NCBI RefSeq assembly: GCF_011075055.1 | Contig: NC_058137.1 | Span: forward strand, 20,817,463-20,881,462 | Length of the DNA: 64,000 nt | Direction of reading: 5' to 3' | From: Mangifera indica | Taxonomy: Eukaryota > Streptophyta > Magnoliopsida > Sapindales > Anacardiaceae | In this document: one piece after another, positions 52,241-64,000 of the stretch | Layout of the letters: each line of letters begins with the position of its first letter | How positions within the stretch are numbered: position 1 is the stretch's first letter | Notes under the pieces: generated by a model | Database searches by the model: none | Seen by the model: the letters and a program-made list of their open reading frames with translations, nothing else | What the model was told of the DNA's origin: nothing | Program-made: the position numbers and the translations under genes

Positions 52241-54082
52241 TTTGTTTGAAATCTCGAAAATTGGAGGACTCCTGTTTCAAATTCGAGGAAATATATGTGC
52301 CGGCACAGATGATACAGAATATAATGTTTTGTTATGTAATTCCAAGATCTTGGATGGGTTCCGTTTATACTTGTGACAAATCACTACACAACATATTTGC
52401 TTGTTTTATGCTCCATATCAATGAACTGTTGAATTCTTTAAAAAAAGAAGACAAAAATCACAGAGGAGCCTAATATGAGTGAATAAATTCTTCTCAACGG
52501 CTGAAAGAAAATCACATATGTGAAATACATATTAAGTGATTATAGTTAGACCTTGACCAAGGTTGATTAACTATTTAAAGTCTCATTTTGTACATTCTTG
52601 ACAATGCTTTATCTTTGTCTTGTGTTTGTATTGATCAAGTTCATATTGGAAGTGTTAAGTGTTCAATGATAGGCATCAAGATGTTGACTGAGAACAAAGT
52701 CCATCTTTTGGTCTAATAATTCGTCTCCCAAATGAGTTATAAGGTTTGTATTGATTGATTTATTCCATTTTTGAAGTTACTGTGATTAATTTTAAATCCA
52801 TTTAAAGTATCAATTTTTTATAATCAACATTAGGTTTTTTAGTTTGAAATTATTGTTAGAGGATGAAAGAAAGGTTTTTTTTTTTTCTTTTTAATATTAT
52901 GTTAGGTTATGGTTTGTATGTTGAAAATGTTTATTTTGCAGAAAAATTGAAGTTTTTTTCTCGATAAAAAATTAAGGATTTAAGTATAGATGTCAGAGGG
53001 TTAGGTTGACTAGTAGCCAAACCTAACCCTCTTTATTTGACTTGATTAGTAGGGACACAATCTGTTGCTGTAGCATTAAACCCATGGGCCTAAAAATTAG
53101 GCTCACAAGGCAACTTGGCATAGGTCGCTATTATAATGGGTCATGTAAAAATAAGAAAATTTAAAAAAGAATTAGAGATTGGGCACCAAAAATATTTTTT
53201 TATATAAACTCTCTCTCCTCCCACTCTCTAACACAATTTCCCAATCTCTCTACCTACATATTTTTCAATCTCCCAATCTTAAACTCTATCAATCAAATTT
53301 TAATTTTATTTAATAACTTAGTTTTTGCTTATTTAACAATTTTATATTTTTTTCAATTATTTTTTCATTTAAATTAATTTGATAATGAGAAAACTTAATA
53401 TGTTTTAAATAAAAAATATGTTTAAACAATTGGGGCAAATTTATTTTTGGCTCAAAAAGAAAGAATGAGTTTAGTATAAACAATATAAGAAAAACTTTAT
53501 ATGAATAAGTAAAGGTGAAATTAAACCTCTCCTTCTCAAACATCATTACAAAAATATTCTGATTTAAAAAATTTAAATAGAGTAGTAGATAAAACAAAAA
53601 CAGGAAGTGACACTTCAAATGGTTTAAAATGACACTTTTGACCTTTGGTTTATTTGTTACTCCATTTGAATTTATCAAACTAGAATCTCTTTATAATGAT
53701 GTATGAAAATGAGATGTTTAATTTCGTTCTTACTTGTTCTTACAAAGTTTCTCTTATAATATTTACACTACATCTGTACCATGAATTTCTATACCGCACT
53801 ATACAATGATATACATGTATGTGTGAATATTCTCATTTGCAAACATATTCAAGTTTATAATATAAAGATAAGTTAAAGATTTTAGGATTTTTTGAACTAT
53901 GAAATTGTTTGTTAGTTAAAGAGTTCTTGATATTAATTTTATAGGGATTATGTTATATATTATAATTGTAAATACTAAAAATGACATCCATAAAAGCACA
54001 CCAAAATAGTAATGAAACCATGATAATCATAATGAATATATAGAATAAGATTTGTAAGGTGGGTTGCCCACTACTAAAAAAC
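52241..54082. other. Intergenic, promoter side of the GMC gene and repeat-like DNA
   Basis: No gene recognised. 52990-53160 holds a GC-richer repeat-like patch (GAGGGTTAGGTTGACTAG with inverted AACCTAACCCTC nearby). 53310-53678 has a low-complexity open frame (-) rich in Phe/Leu/Asn that I do not accept. Confidence 0.5.
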
Positions 54083-56993
54083 CTGTCAAAACACCATTAG
54101 AGGGATACTGATAAGGAATGGTGGGGTAAAATGCTTCATCCATTGTTTTTGTCCTCATGAAGGATTTTAATCCCCATTCTCGGTCTATTATCTCATTTTA
54201 GGGGTATTTTATTTAGTACTCTCATATTTTTTAATTTTAAAATACTCTTATATTTATCTAATATTTTATTTGATATTTATATACATTGTCTTGTATTGAA
54301 ATACCCCTAAATTTTATTCAAATATCCTTTTAGTTTCTTAAAATTTTATTTAAAACTTTTATACATCGTTTAATATCAAAATACCATCTATATTTTTCTA
54401 ATATTTTTTTTAACACTTTAATATCTTATCAAATATCTAAATGCCCCATTTATATAATATATGAACTTGATTTAATAAATAAAATTAATTTTTGGACTAA
54501 GATTCATATAAATACCTTATTTTTCACGAATTGATTTTTTTTACTCGAATTTAGAAATATGAATTTTCTTCCTTTTGAACAAACTTATATTATCAAATAT
54601 TAGGTAAAAATAAAGGTGAGAATGAGAGTTTGAATGATACGAGAAAAGTACAAGAGTGAGTTTATATAAAAGTGGTGAAAAGTAGTATTGATATTTAAAA
54701 AATTTTTTAAGGTATTTTTACTTGAGACTTTGAAAATGAGGTGTTTTTACTTAGTTTAGAGTAAGATGAGACATTTAATTTAATTTAGGGTATTTTTATA
54801 ATTTAGAATAAAACATTTAATTTAATTTTTTTTATAATATAAATTTTTAGTGTGCACGAAAAACTATTGATCTGGCATTGACTTCACAAAATACAAAATC
54901 AAGGCTAGATGGACCCTCCCTGTTGAGTCTTGGTCAATAAAAAAGCTAGAATCTTGCCGAAGGAAGAAATTGTGGCTAATAATAAACTATTATTATGAGA
55001 TTTTTTGTCTACTTTATTTATCTATAAAATTAAATAATAATAACGTACCAGTATGAGATTTCCGTTCACTTTCTTAATTTTGACATTTATGTCTTTAAAC
55101 AATGTTAATCCCATCAAAGTTTAATGGTATTAAGTAAACGTGAAGAATTTTGCTTGGCCTTAACAAGAAAGAAAAATCAATGTAATGTAAAATAATAAAT
55201 TTATGTATAGTATTTTTAGGTATATAAATATATATACATTTATATATATCATTATATGATTAGATGAGTTTTAATTGATGATAAAATAACACTCAATCAT
55301 ATAATGGTATATATAAATATGTATATATTTAAAATAAATATATATAATATTACTTGATGAAAAATGCCGTCAAGAAATAGCTGTCCAACCACTTAATTTT
55401 TTTATTTTATTTATGTTTTTGAAAGTTACAAATAAATTAATATTATTTTATAATAATAAAGAATTATAAACATCATTTTGTTCCTGTGACTGATTGAAGG
55501 ATAGAGATTAAAATACTCTAACAACATATCAGCATCAACACTGGCCTTTGCATGACAAGCACTAATGAACAGAAAGTTGGGACAAGAAATGGCCAAAGGA
55601 CTTATTTCGACCCCAAGTATCCTCTTATCTTAAGCTTCCACCTTTTAACTTTAAAAATCTCAAATATCTATCCATCAATAGTTAAAATTAATGGTTTTAG
55701 GGATAAAATCGTTATTTTATTTGTAATATTAAAAATAAACTAAAACTTTAAAAACAAAAAGTTTTTCTCTAACCCAAGTTTTAAAAAATGACAGTTCCCC
55801 CCTAGAATTTAGTTTTTAAATCTTTGACGTTAAATCTGATACTGTTGTGGATGACAGATAACTCTTGATGTCTCTTCTCCCTCTAGTGGCTAAACTTCTC
55901 TTGTTTGAAAGCTTGGAGAGAGTCGATTGATGCCAAAAATAACTCAAGTTTGTTGGGAAGATGAAAACGAGATCTAACGAAGATGAAAAATCTCGTCTTT
56001 GTCAGGGAGACAATGTTTCGTCTTTCTCAATGAAGTATTGTCTCTTGCTAGGTTTACGATCATCAATTAGAAGGAAATATGGTGAGGGAGTGATCGTTGG
56101 AGGAAGAAAAATGAGATGCCATTAGAGAAGCTCTAAAGATGACGTCGAATTTTGAAAACAAAACCTTGGGGAAGCAATGTTCTTTTTTTAAAACTTGGCC
56201 AATGGGGAAAATTGTTGGTTTTAAGGGTTTGAAGGGGAAAAAAAAATAAAATTTTAAGAAGTTAGAGTTTCGTTAACTTTAACCGCTTATAGGTGAGAAA
56301 TAGCCCTTTAGCCATAAGAAATTTAGAATTTTTTTATCAATAAAATTATGTATATAACTAATTAATATAATTTTAAATATAAAAATAATATGTTATTTTA
56401 TAATTAAATAATTAAAAATAATATACCACCTAATCATATATTAACATATAATTTATTATATTTAAATTTATTCTAATTATTTATGCATCGTAATCTTTCT
56501 TATTTTTCATTTCTTGACCTCACTTTCAAGACTTTCAACTCTATAGAATTAACATTCTTTACAAATAATAATTAATTTATTGACACATTAAAATATATAT
56601 TATGTATTGTCTAAAAATTCAAAATTTGACTCAAGTGCATGGAATGGAAATTTTCTCTTTGAAATTATATATATACGACTACTTGCATCCCCACTGACCC
56701 ACGAAACTTTTGGCTATCCTTCTTTCTTTTTTTTTTTTCTGAATATGAAGTTTATTTTCCAATTTTGATGCTTTCAATAGAATTGTATATTGCAAAATTT
56801 CTACATGATATAAATAAAACTAACTAGATGCCAAAAAAAAATGAAGTTGTGAGCAAAAAGACATTTTCATTGACGAAATCCAATTGAGGTGAGATGCAAA
56901 ATTAGCAGCCACCAAGGCAATCACATTTTCCAGGCCAACCAATTTATTTTGGCCTAAGTTTTGATGCGTTTCAAAAATTATATTTATAAAGTT
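54083..56993. repeat. Tandem duplication, copy 1
   Basis: Starts CTGTCAAAACACCATTAG and ends just before the same sequence recurs at 56994. Matches copy 2 (56994-60814) along its whole length, with roughly one difference every 15-30 bases by eye. It contains a foldback element at 55591-56313 and no gene. Confidence 0.92.
55591..56313. mobile_element. Long-TIR foldback (MULE-type) element, copy D1
   Basis: 723 bp, from GGCCAAAGGACTTATTTCG to GAGAAATAGCCCTTTAGCC (terminal G mutated to A). Flanks ACAAGAAAT and ATAAGAAAT match at 8 of 9. The core carries TCTCGTCTTTG and GAAGATGAAAA blocks. It is the duplicate of the element at 59427. Confidence 0.85.
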
Positions 56994-57809
56994 CTGTCAA
57001 AACACCATTAGAGGGATTCCGATAAGGAATGATAGGATAGAATACTTCATTCGTTGTTTTTGTCCTCATGAAGGATTTTAATCCTCATTCCCGGTCTATT
57101 TTTTTATTTTAGAGGTATTTTATTTAATACTCTTATATTTTTTAATTTTAAAATACTTTTATATTTATCTAATATTTTATTTAACATTTATATACATTGT
57201 CTTATATTGAAATGCTCCTAAATTTTATTCAAATATCCTTTTATTTTCTTAAAATTTCATTTAAAACTTTTATACATTGTTTAATATCAAAATATCATTT
57301 ATATTTTTCTAACATTTTATTTAACACTCTAATATCTTATCAAATATCTAAATTTCCCCTTTATATAATATACGAACTTAATTTAATAAATAAAATTAAG
57401 TTTTGGGTTAAGATTCATATAAATACCTTGTTTTCACAAATTGACTTTTTTAACTCGAATTTAGAAATATGAATTTGTTTCTTTCTGAACAAACTTATAA
57501 TATCAAATATTGAGTAAAAATAAAGGTGAGAATGAGAGTTTGAATGATATGAAAAAAACATGAGAGTGAGTTTATATAAAAGTGGTGAAGAGTAGTATTG
57601 ATATTTTAAAAATTTTTTGAGGTATTTTTACTTGAGGTTTTGAAAATAAGATATTTTTACTTAGTTTAGAGTAAGATGGGACATTTAATTTAATTTAGGG
57701 TATTTTTGCTTAATTTAGAATAAAACATTTAATTTATATTTTTTTATAATATAAATTTTTAGTGTCACGAAAAACTATTGATCTGGCATTGACTTCACAA
57801 AATACAAAA

Positions 57810-58700
57810 GGCCAAATGACTATTTCCCACCTAAGATTTGATGTTTTCTCAAGTTTCTACCCTTTAACTATGGAAACACCAAACACCCACCCATGACCGG
57901 TTAGATTTAACAAAACCCTAACGGTGGTAAGGGTAAAATCGTCATTTTCTCGATAATATTAAAAATAAACATAAATAGATTCTATTTTACCCCCCTAAAC
58001 TTTAAAAACTAAAACTTTCCCCCAACCTAAGTTTTAAAAAATCGCAGTTTCACCCTAGGGTTTCTTTTTGAAATCTCTGGTGATATCTCCGGCTCCATTG
58101 CCGACGGTCTCTCCCTCCCGAAACATCCTCTCCTTCTGACGATCTCTTTCCTCCCATTTGGACCCTCCATCGGAGTCGGAGAAGCCGTGGAAGACGAAGA
58201 ACTTTGTCGGGGAAGACGAAGCTCTTCGTCTTCCCAATCGTCGTCGTCGTCTTCATCTTCCAATTGTGATCGGGCTTAATCTTCGTCTTCATCTTTCAAC
58301 TGCGATCGTCGTCGTCAGATAAGTCGTCTGGGAAGACGATTTCTCTTCCCAGACGACTTATCTCTACGTCGGATGAGTAGTGCAAGAGTTTAGGGAGGCC
58401 GTCGGTGGAAGAGAAACTGTCGGGAGGAGAAGACGGCTGGTGATGGTGTCGGAGAGATAAACCCTAGGGGAGAAATGCAATATTTTCAAACTCTAGGGGG
58501 GAAATGAGATATTTTCAAACTTAGCTTAGGGAAAAAATATTAGTTTTTAAACTTTTAGGGGGGAAAAATGAGATTAAATTTACCACCGTTAGGATTTTGT
58601 TAAATCTAACCGATCATGGGTGGGTGTTTGGTGTTTTCATAGTTAAAGGGTGGAAACTTGAGAAACCATCAAACCTTGGGTGGGAAATAGTCGTTTGGCC
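57810..58700. mobile_element. Long-TIR foldback (MULE-type) element, copy E, with an empty paralogous site
   Basis: 891 bp, GGCCAAATGACTATTTCCC to AAATAGTCGTTTGGCC. Flanks AATACAAAA (57801-57809) and AATGCAAAA (58701-58709). Copy 1 of the duplication has a single AATACAAAA at the matching place (near 54888), so both ends and the 9-bp duplication are confirmed inside the window. Arms are inverted for at least 115 bp with few mismatches and weaker similarity continues to about 270 bp. The core (58080-58380) has TTCGTCTTCC and GGAAGACGA blocks. Short minus-strand frames over the core are repeat artefacts. Confidence 0.95.
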
Positions 58701-59426
58701 AATGCAAAATCAAGGCTAGATGGACCCTCCCTGTTGAGTCTTGGTCAATAAAAAAGCTGGAATCTTGCCGAAGGAAGAAATTGTGGCTAATAATAAACTA
58801 TTATTATGAGATTTTTTTGTCTACTTTATTTATCTATAAAATTAAATAATAATAACGTACCGTTATGAGATTTCTGTTCACTTTCTTAATTTTGACTAAA
58901 TCCAATTTGACATTTATATCTTTAAACAATGTTAATCCCATCCAAGTTTAATGGTATTAAGTAAACGTGAAGAATTTTGCTTGGCCTTAACAAGAAAGAA
59001 AAAATCAATGTAATGTAAAATAATAAAATTATGTATAGTATTTTTAGGTATATAAATATATATATATATATTTATATTTATCATTATATGATTAGATGAG
59101 TTTTAATTGATGATAAAATAACACTCAATCATATAATAATATATATAAATATGTATATATTTAAAATAAATATATATAATATTACTTGATGTAAAATGCC
59201 GTCAAGAAATAGCTGTCCAACCGCTTAATTTTTTTATTTTATTTATGTTTTTGAAAGTTACAAATAAATTAATATTATTTTATAATAATAAAGAATTATA
59301 AACAGTTTTTTGTTCCCGTGATTGATTGAAGGATAGAGATTAAAATACTCTATCTAACAACATATCAGTGTCAACATTGGCCTTTGCATGGCGAGCACTA
59401 ATAAACCGAAAGTTGGGATAAGAAAT

Positions 59427-60140
59427 GGCCAAAGGACTTGTTTCCACTCAAAGTATCCTCTTATCTCAAGTTTTCATCTTTAACTTTAAAAATCTCAAAT
59501 ATTCACCTATGAGTGGTTAAAATTAATAGTTTTAAGGATAAAATCGTTATTTTATTTGTAATATTAAAAATAAACTAAAACATTAAAAACTAAAAGTTTT
59601 CCTTTAACTCAAGTTTTAGAAAATGATAGTTCCCCCTTAGGGTTTAGTTTTTAGATCTTTACCGTTAAATCTGATACTGTTGTCGATGACAAATATCTCT
59701 TGATGTCTCCTCTCCCCCTAGTGGTCAAGCTTCTCTTGTTTGAAAACTTGGATAGAGTTGATTGATGCCAAAAATAACTCAACTTTGTTGGAAAGATGAA
59801 AAATCTTGTCTCTTGCTAGGTTTACAATCATCGATTAGAGGGGAAGATTGTGAGGGAGTGATTGTCAGAGGAAGAAAAATGAGATGCCATCAGAGAAGCT
59901 TTGAAGATGACGTTGGATTTTGAAAACAAAACCCTGAGGAGGAAATGTTATTTTTTTAAACCTTGGTCAATAGGAAAAATTGTTGGTTTTAAGGGTTTGG
60001 GGGGCAAAAAGAATTAAAAATTTAAAAAGTTAGACTTTCATTAACTTTAACCGCTTATGAGTGGATAAATGAGATTTTCAAAGTTAAAAGGTAAGAACTA
60101 AGATAAGATGATACTTTGGGTGGGACATAGTCCTTTGGCC
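59427..60140. mobile_element. Long-TIR foldback (MULE-type) element, copy D2
   Basis: 714 bp, GGCCAAAGGACTTGTTTCC to ACATAGTCCTTTGGCC. Flanks ATAAGAAAT (59418-59426) and ATAAAAAAT (60141-60149). It sits where D1 sits in the other duplication copy, so it was present before the duplication. Some core sequence present in D1 (the TCTCGTCTTTG part) is deleted here. Confidence 0.88.
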
Positions 60141-60814
60141 ATAAAAAATTTAGAAATTTTTTATCAATAAAATTATGTATATAAATAATTAATATAATTT
60201 TAAATATAAATAATAATATATTATTTTATAATTAAATAATTAAAAATTAAAAATAACCTAATCACATATTAACATATCATTTATTATATTAAAATTTATT
60301 CTAATTATTTATGCGCCGTAATCTTTCTTATTTTTCATTTCTTGGCCTCACTTTCAAGACTTTCAACTCTATAGAATTAACATTCTTTACAAATAATAAT
60401 TAATTTATTGACAAATTAAAATATATATTATGTATTGTCTAAAAATTCAAAATTTGACTCAAGTGCATGGAATGGAAATTTTCTTTTTGAAATTATATAA
60501 ACACGACTACTTGCATCCTCACTGACCCACGAAACTTTTGGTTATTCTTCTTTTTTTTTTCCTGAATATGAAGTTTATTTTCCAATTTTGCTGCTTTCAA
60601 TAGAATTGTTTATTAAAAAATTTCTACATGATATAAATAAAACTAACTGGATGCAAAAAACCATGAAGTTGTGAGCAAAAAGACATTTTCATGACGAAAT
60701 CCAATTGAGGTGAGATGCAAAATTAGCAGCCACTAAGGCAATCACATTTTCCAGGCTGACCAACTTATTTTCACCTAAGTTTTGATGCGTTTCAAAAATT
60801 ATATTTACAAAGTT

Positions 60815-61607
60815 TAAAAAACTAAAAATCTTATCCATAGGTCAATTACCATTAAAATTTTTTGTTTGAGATAGGGGTAAAATCATTATTTTACTAATAA
60901 TATTGAAAAAAAATAAAATTCATTCATTTTCCTCATAAGGTTTAAAAACTAACACCTTCAGCCTTGTCTAATGTTTTTTAATTTTGAACAGTCACAATTT
61001 CTACACCCATAATCTATGGTTTTTTCTTTCACTCCTTCGACTACTATCTCTAACATTGACGACCTCCCCTCTTCATCTAAAATTTTGATCAGCGCACGGA
61101 GACCTCTCCTCTTCAAATCTCTTTGTTAAGATAAAAAAACCGATCTCTTCGTCAAAGATGAAGAGATCTGGAGAGGGGAGGTGTCGTCCAATGTTTTAGG
61201 ATAGAGAAGAGAGATCATTGACGTCAAAGATAGTAGCTAGAGGGAAGAAGAAAAAAATCCTAAGTTTAATGGGGGGGGGGGGGGGGTGAATATGGGTTTT
61301 TAAAGTTAGAAAATTTTAGATAAAAGTGAAATTTTTAATTTTTAAAATTTAGGGAAAAATGTGACCTTTTAAAATTAAATAAACTTTAGATAAGGATGAA
61401 ATTGTTAATTTTAAAACTTAAGAGCAAAATATAATAAATTTTATAATTTTTTAAATATTATTAATAAAATAACGGTTTTATCCTTATTTCTAATAAAAAA
61501 TTTTAATCTCAATTAGATTATAAATAAGATTTCAAATTTTTCAAATTTTGTAAATATAACTTTGAAAAAACATTAAAACTTTGGTGGACAATACTCCTTT
61601 TGCTCAT
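60815..61607. mobile_element. Degraded foldback element with inverted arms
   Basis: Inverted similarity links 60820-61060 with 61210-61600 (for example GGGGTAAAATCATTATTTTA against AATAACGGTTTTATCC). The core (61080-61200) has CTCTTCGTCAAAGATGAAGAG. Terminal GGCC is lost on both sides. It contains a 16-base G run at 61271-61286. Confidence 0.6.
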
Positions 61608-61776
61608 TTTCCATGTACTTATTTATGCATATAAAAATGATGCTTCCCTTTCCTCTGTCATCTTCAAGATTGATGCCTGGGGAAATAGTCCTTTGGCCCA
61701 TTTTTCATGTGTTTATTTAAGCATTTAAAAATGATGCTTCCCTTTCCCCTCGGCCATCTTCAAGATTGATGCCTCT
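61594..61776. repeat. Direct duplication of about 95 bp
   Basis: 61594-61678 and 61690-61775 share AAAAATGATGCTTCCCTTTC and ATCTTCAAGATTGATGCCT. Each copy begins at a decayed family terminus (CCTTTTGCTCATTTT, CCTTTGGCCCATTTTTC). Confidence 0.8.
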
Positions 61777-61819
61777 GACCCCACCACAGGAAATGATGAA
61801 GGGTTGTACATAGCATTAA

Positions 61820-62224
61820 GGGGCATTTGATTTAAAGGAATAAAGAGCCTCTTTTAGTTTATCATCTATTATTTATATTATTTTATTTAATTTATATAAT
61901 AATTTTTATTATTAATAGGAAAATAATAAATAATATAAAAGTTAATTTGATCATTATTTTTATTTTAAGTATTAAAATATTACCTTAATTTTATTATAAT
62001 TGTATCTTTATTTATTATTTTTTAGGATAAAAATAATCATATTTTTTATTAATATAACAAATAATCAAAAAAATATTTTAAGATAATTATATTGAAAGAG
62101 TTTAAATAAAATAATATATTAATATTATTTTATTATTTCTAATCAAACACAATATTATAAATAATTTATATTTAAGATAACATTTTAATTTTAATAATAA
62201 AACATTGTCTGAACCGAACGCTTC
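61820..62224. mobile_element. AT-rich MITE candidate
   Basis: Ends GGGGCATTTGATTTAAA and (reverse complement of the right end) GAAGCGTTCGGTTCAGA resemble the ends of the split MITE at 37458. TAA flanks both sides (61817-61819, 62225-62227), as for PIF/Harbinger MITEs. The interior is almost pure A/T. Confidence 0.5.
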
Positions 62225-62283
62225 TAAAATTTTACAGAAATACTTAAAGCAAGTTAATATTTTATGGTTATCGATAATTTTGG

Positions 62284-63060
62284 GGCCAAAGGACTATTTC
62301 CCACCCAAAGTATGATGTTGTCTCAAGTTTTCATTTATTAACTTTGAAAATCTCATTTACCCACCCATAAACAATTAACATTAGCGGAACTCTAACTCCT
62401 TAAAATTTTATCTCTTTTTCTCCCCCTAACCCTTAAAAATTAAATATTTCCCCCTTAGACCAAGTTTAAAAAAATGACATTTCTCTCTAGTGTTTAGTTT
62501 TCAATCTCTGACGTCAAATCTGGTGTCATTACCGATGAAAAAACTTTCTCGACGCATCACCATGCTTCAACGTTCTCTCTTCCCTCCTCTAGAATGTCGG
62601 CTAACGTAAATCTGGCCTGAAAAGATGATAAAGCTCTTCGTTTTCCCATACGTCTTCTTTTAGGAAGACGATGAGCTTCGTCTTCCAACGAAGCTCTTTG
62701 TCTTTCCTTGGTAGATCTACATTGGCCTATGTTCTAGAGGAGGGAAGAGACAACACCAGATCATGGTGATGCATCAGGGAAGTTTCATCATCAGCGATGA
62801 CGCCCGGGATTGAAAACTAAACCCTAAAAGGAGAATGTTATTTTTTAAAACTTGGCTTAGGGGAAAATAGTTAGTTTTTAAGAATTAGGGGGGAAAGCTA
62901 GATTAAATTTTAATTTATTTTTAATATTACGGATAAAATGATAATTTTGTCCTTAAAACGTAATTTTAACTGTTTATAGATGAGTAAATGAGATTTTTAA
63001 AATTAACAAGTGAAAATTTGAGATACCAATATACTTTAATGAAAAATAGTCCTTTGGCCA
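62284..63060. mobile_element. Long-TIR foldback (MULE-type) element, copy F
   Basis: About 777 bp, GGCCAAAGGACTATTTCCC to AAAAATAGTCCTTTGGCC(A). Flanks ATAATTTTGG (62274-62283) and ATAATTCTGG (starting at 63060) match at 9 of 10, so the right edge is uncertain by one base. The core (62620-62710) has TTCGTCTTCC and GGAAGACGATGAGC blocks. Confidence 0.87.
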
Positions 63061-64000
63061 TAATTCTGGTGTGATAAACGTATAGCGTCATCCTCTTATG
63101 TAACACCATTGAAAGGCCACTGGCAAGCTTGGGTTGCCCGAGCATCATGGCTGGGGACAAAACAAACTAAAGTAAATAGAGAAAATGTTCTCAATACTAC
63201 TTTTGTAGGGAGGGTATGCTTGAAAAAAATAAAATAAAAAACAAAATACTTTATGGAATTTACAAATTAATTGGTCACTTACAGAGAGTAGAGGGTAAAA
63301 TAATGTGCTAGTTACAAGTCAATCATAAGAGTAATGGAAAAACCGAATTGGACACTACAAGAAATTAATGCATGCATAACCATTTTAATAGGCAACCAGG
63401 TTGAATCTCTATGTAAATGTGGGTGCATATGGTGAACGACTCGTCCGCTCTACAGGTATAACACATCTTTGTAAGTGTATAGTCTATATTACAGTCTCAC
63501 AAATACCTCTTTATAATGACTTTCTTAAAAAATTCTTTAAAATCAAGTGAAAAAGTTATGTTTTCATAGATACTTAAAAATTTCTCTGTCTACGGAAACT
63601 TCATATCCTAAACATATACTTAAGGGATATATAAATTTCAATTGTGCAAAATGAGATCTGTATCTCCCAATTTATCACCTTAACCCTTGTAAAACATGCA
63701 AAGTCGTTTTTCTTAAAATCAAATTTAAAAAATCATCAATCTATGATCTGTTTTCTAAAGTCATGTTATCGAGCCCAGGTAAATCTCATCTTGAGCTCTA
63801 TTTAACTTCTATGTATATGCTCATGACACTTATGTCTTATCATATTCTCTCTCAAACTTATCTTAATACTTCAATGTATCTTGATTATTCTTTAAATTCT
63901 CATACGATAACTCAATGAACAATTGTCGATCTATCATGAACATATACCCATTAGATTTTGAAGGCAATCATCACTTTACCATATGAATGATTGTGCACTC
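63061..64000. other. Intergenic, no gene recognised
   Basis: AT-rich DNA to the window edge with no frame or repeat end I can support. Confidence 0.5.

Larger units (their letters stand above)
56994..60814. repeat. Tandem duplication, copy 2
   Basis: Directly abuts copy 1. It is about 910 bp longer, almost all explained by the 891-bp foldback insertion at 57810-58700 plus its 9-bp duplication. The simplest origin is unequal exchange or a replication slip, followed by the transposon insertion. Confidence 0.92.

Noticed and set aside
53310..53678. 122-codon minus-strand frame rich in Phe, Leu, Asn and Lys
   Set aside because: AT-rich low-complexity sequence; composition matches random frames in such DNA.
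58027..58292. Minus-strand frames with Asp/Glu runs in foldback copy E
   Set aside because: Same repeat artefact as in copy A; no start context, no family match.

Overview
The window is nuclear DNA of a flowering plant, probably a eudicot. It has interrupted genes with GT-AG (and a few GC-AG) introns, very AT-rich intergenic DNA, and plant-specific families: an invertase with the 9-nt mini-exon, a neprosin-domain remnant, and a ubiquitin-eL40 fusion. Transposons are dense, including a chromovirus, solo LTR, long-TIR MULE-type elements and hAT-like elements. I cannot name the species.

Layout. 1-9.8 kb: an intact six-exon cell-wall-type acid invertase (+), then a broken neprosin gene (+) and degraded repeats. 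9.8-13.5 kb: an old reverse-oriented solo LTR that seems to sit inside an older LTR remnant. 15.3-23.4 kb: a ubiquitin-eL40 gene (-) whose second intron is about 7.5 kb and filled with transposons, and whose ubiquitin codon 31 is TAG. 25.6-26.5 kb: a long-TIR foldback element. 27.6-29.5 kb: ribosomal protein uS11 (RPS14) in six exons (-). 30.5-35.6 kb: an ABHD11-like alpha/beta hydrolase in five exons (-) with a hAT-like element in its third intron. 36.5-47.3 kb: a foldback element, then a MITE split by a 9.3-kb Ty3/gypsy chromovirus (+) with nearly identical LTRs but a broken gag-pol. 47.4-52.2 kb: a nine-exon gene (-) for a GMC/cholesterol-oxidase-like flavoprotein fused to a C-terminal alpha/beta hydrolase. 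52.3-64 kb: no genes; a 2.9-kb tandem duplication and at least five foldback elements.

The genes are independent housekeeping or metabolic units: apoplastic sucrose cleavage, two ribosomal protein genes, an organellar-type hydrolase and a lipid/sterol-type oxidoreductase. There is no operon-like or pathway cluster. The linking theme is the foldback family starting GGCCAAA: seven copies with 9-10 bp target duplications and several fragments, found in intergenic DNA, in an intron, inside another transposon and inside a tandem duplication. One insertion can be checked against an empty paralogous site in the same window.

I found no CRISPR array, tRNA or rRNA gene. Exon coordinates come from reading splice signals and reading frame by eye. 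The invertase, ubiquitin-eL40, uS11, ABHD11-like and GMC-hydrolase models each close exactly in frame (573, 128, 150, 326 and 1176 codons before the stop).
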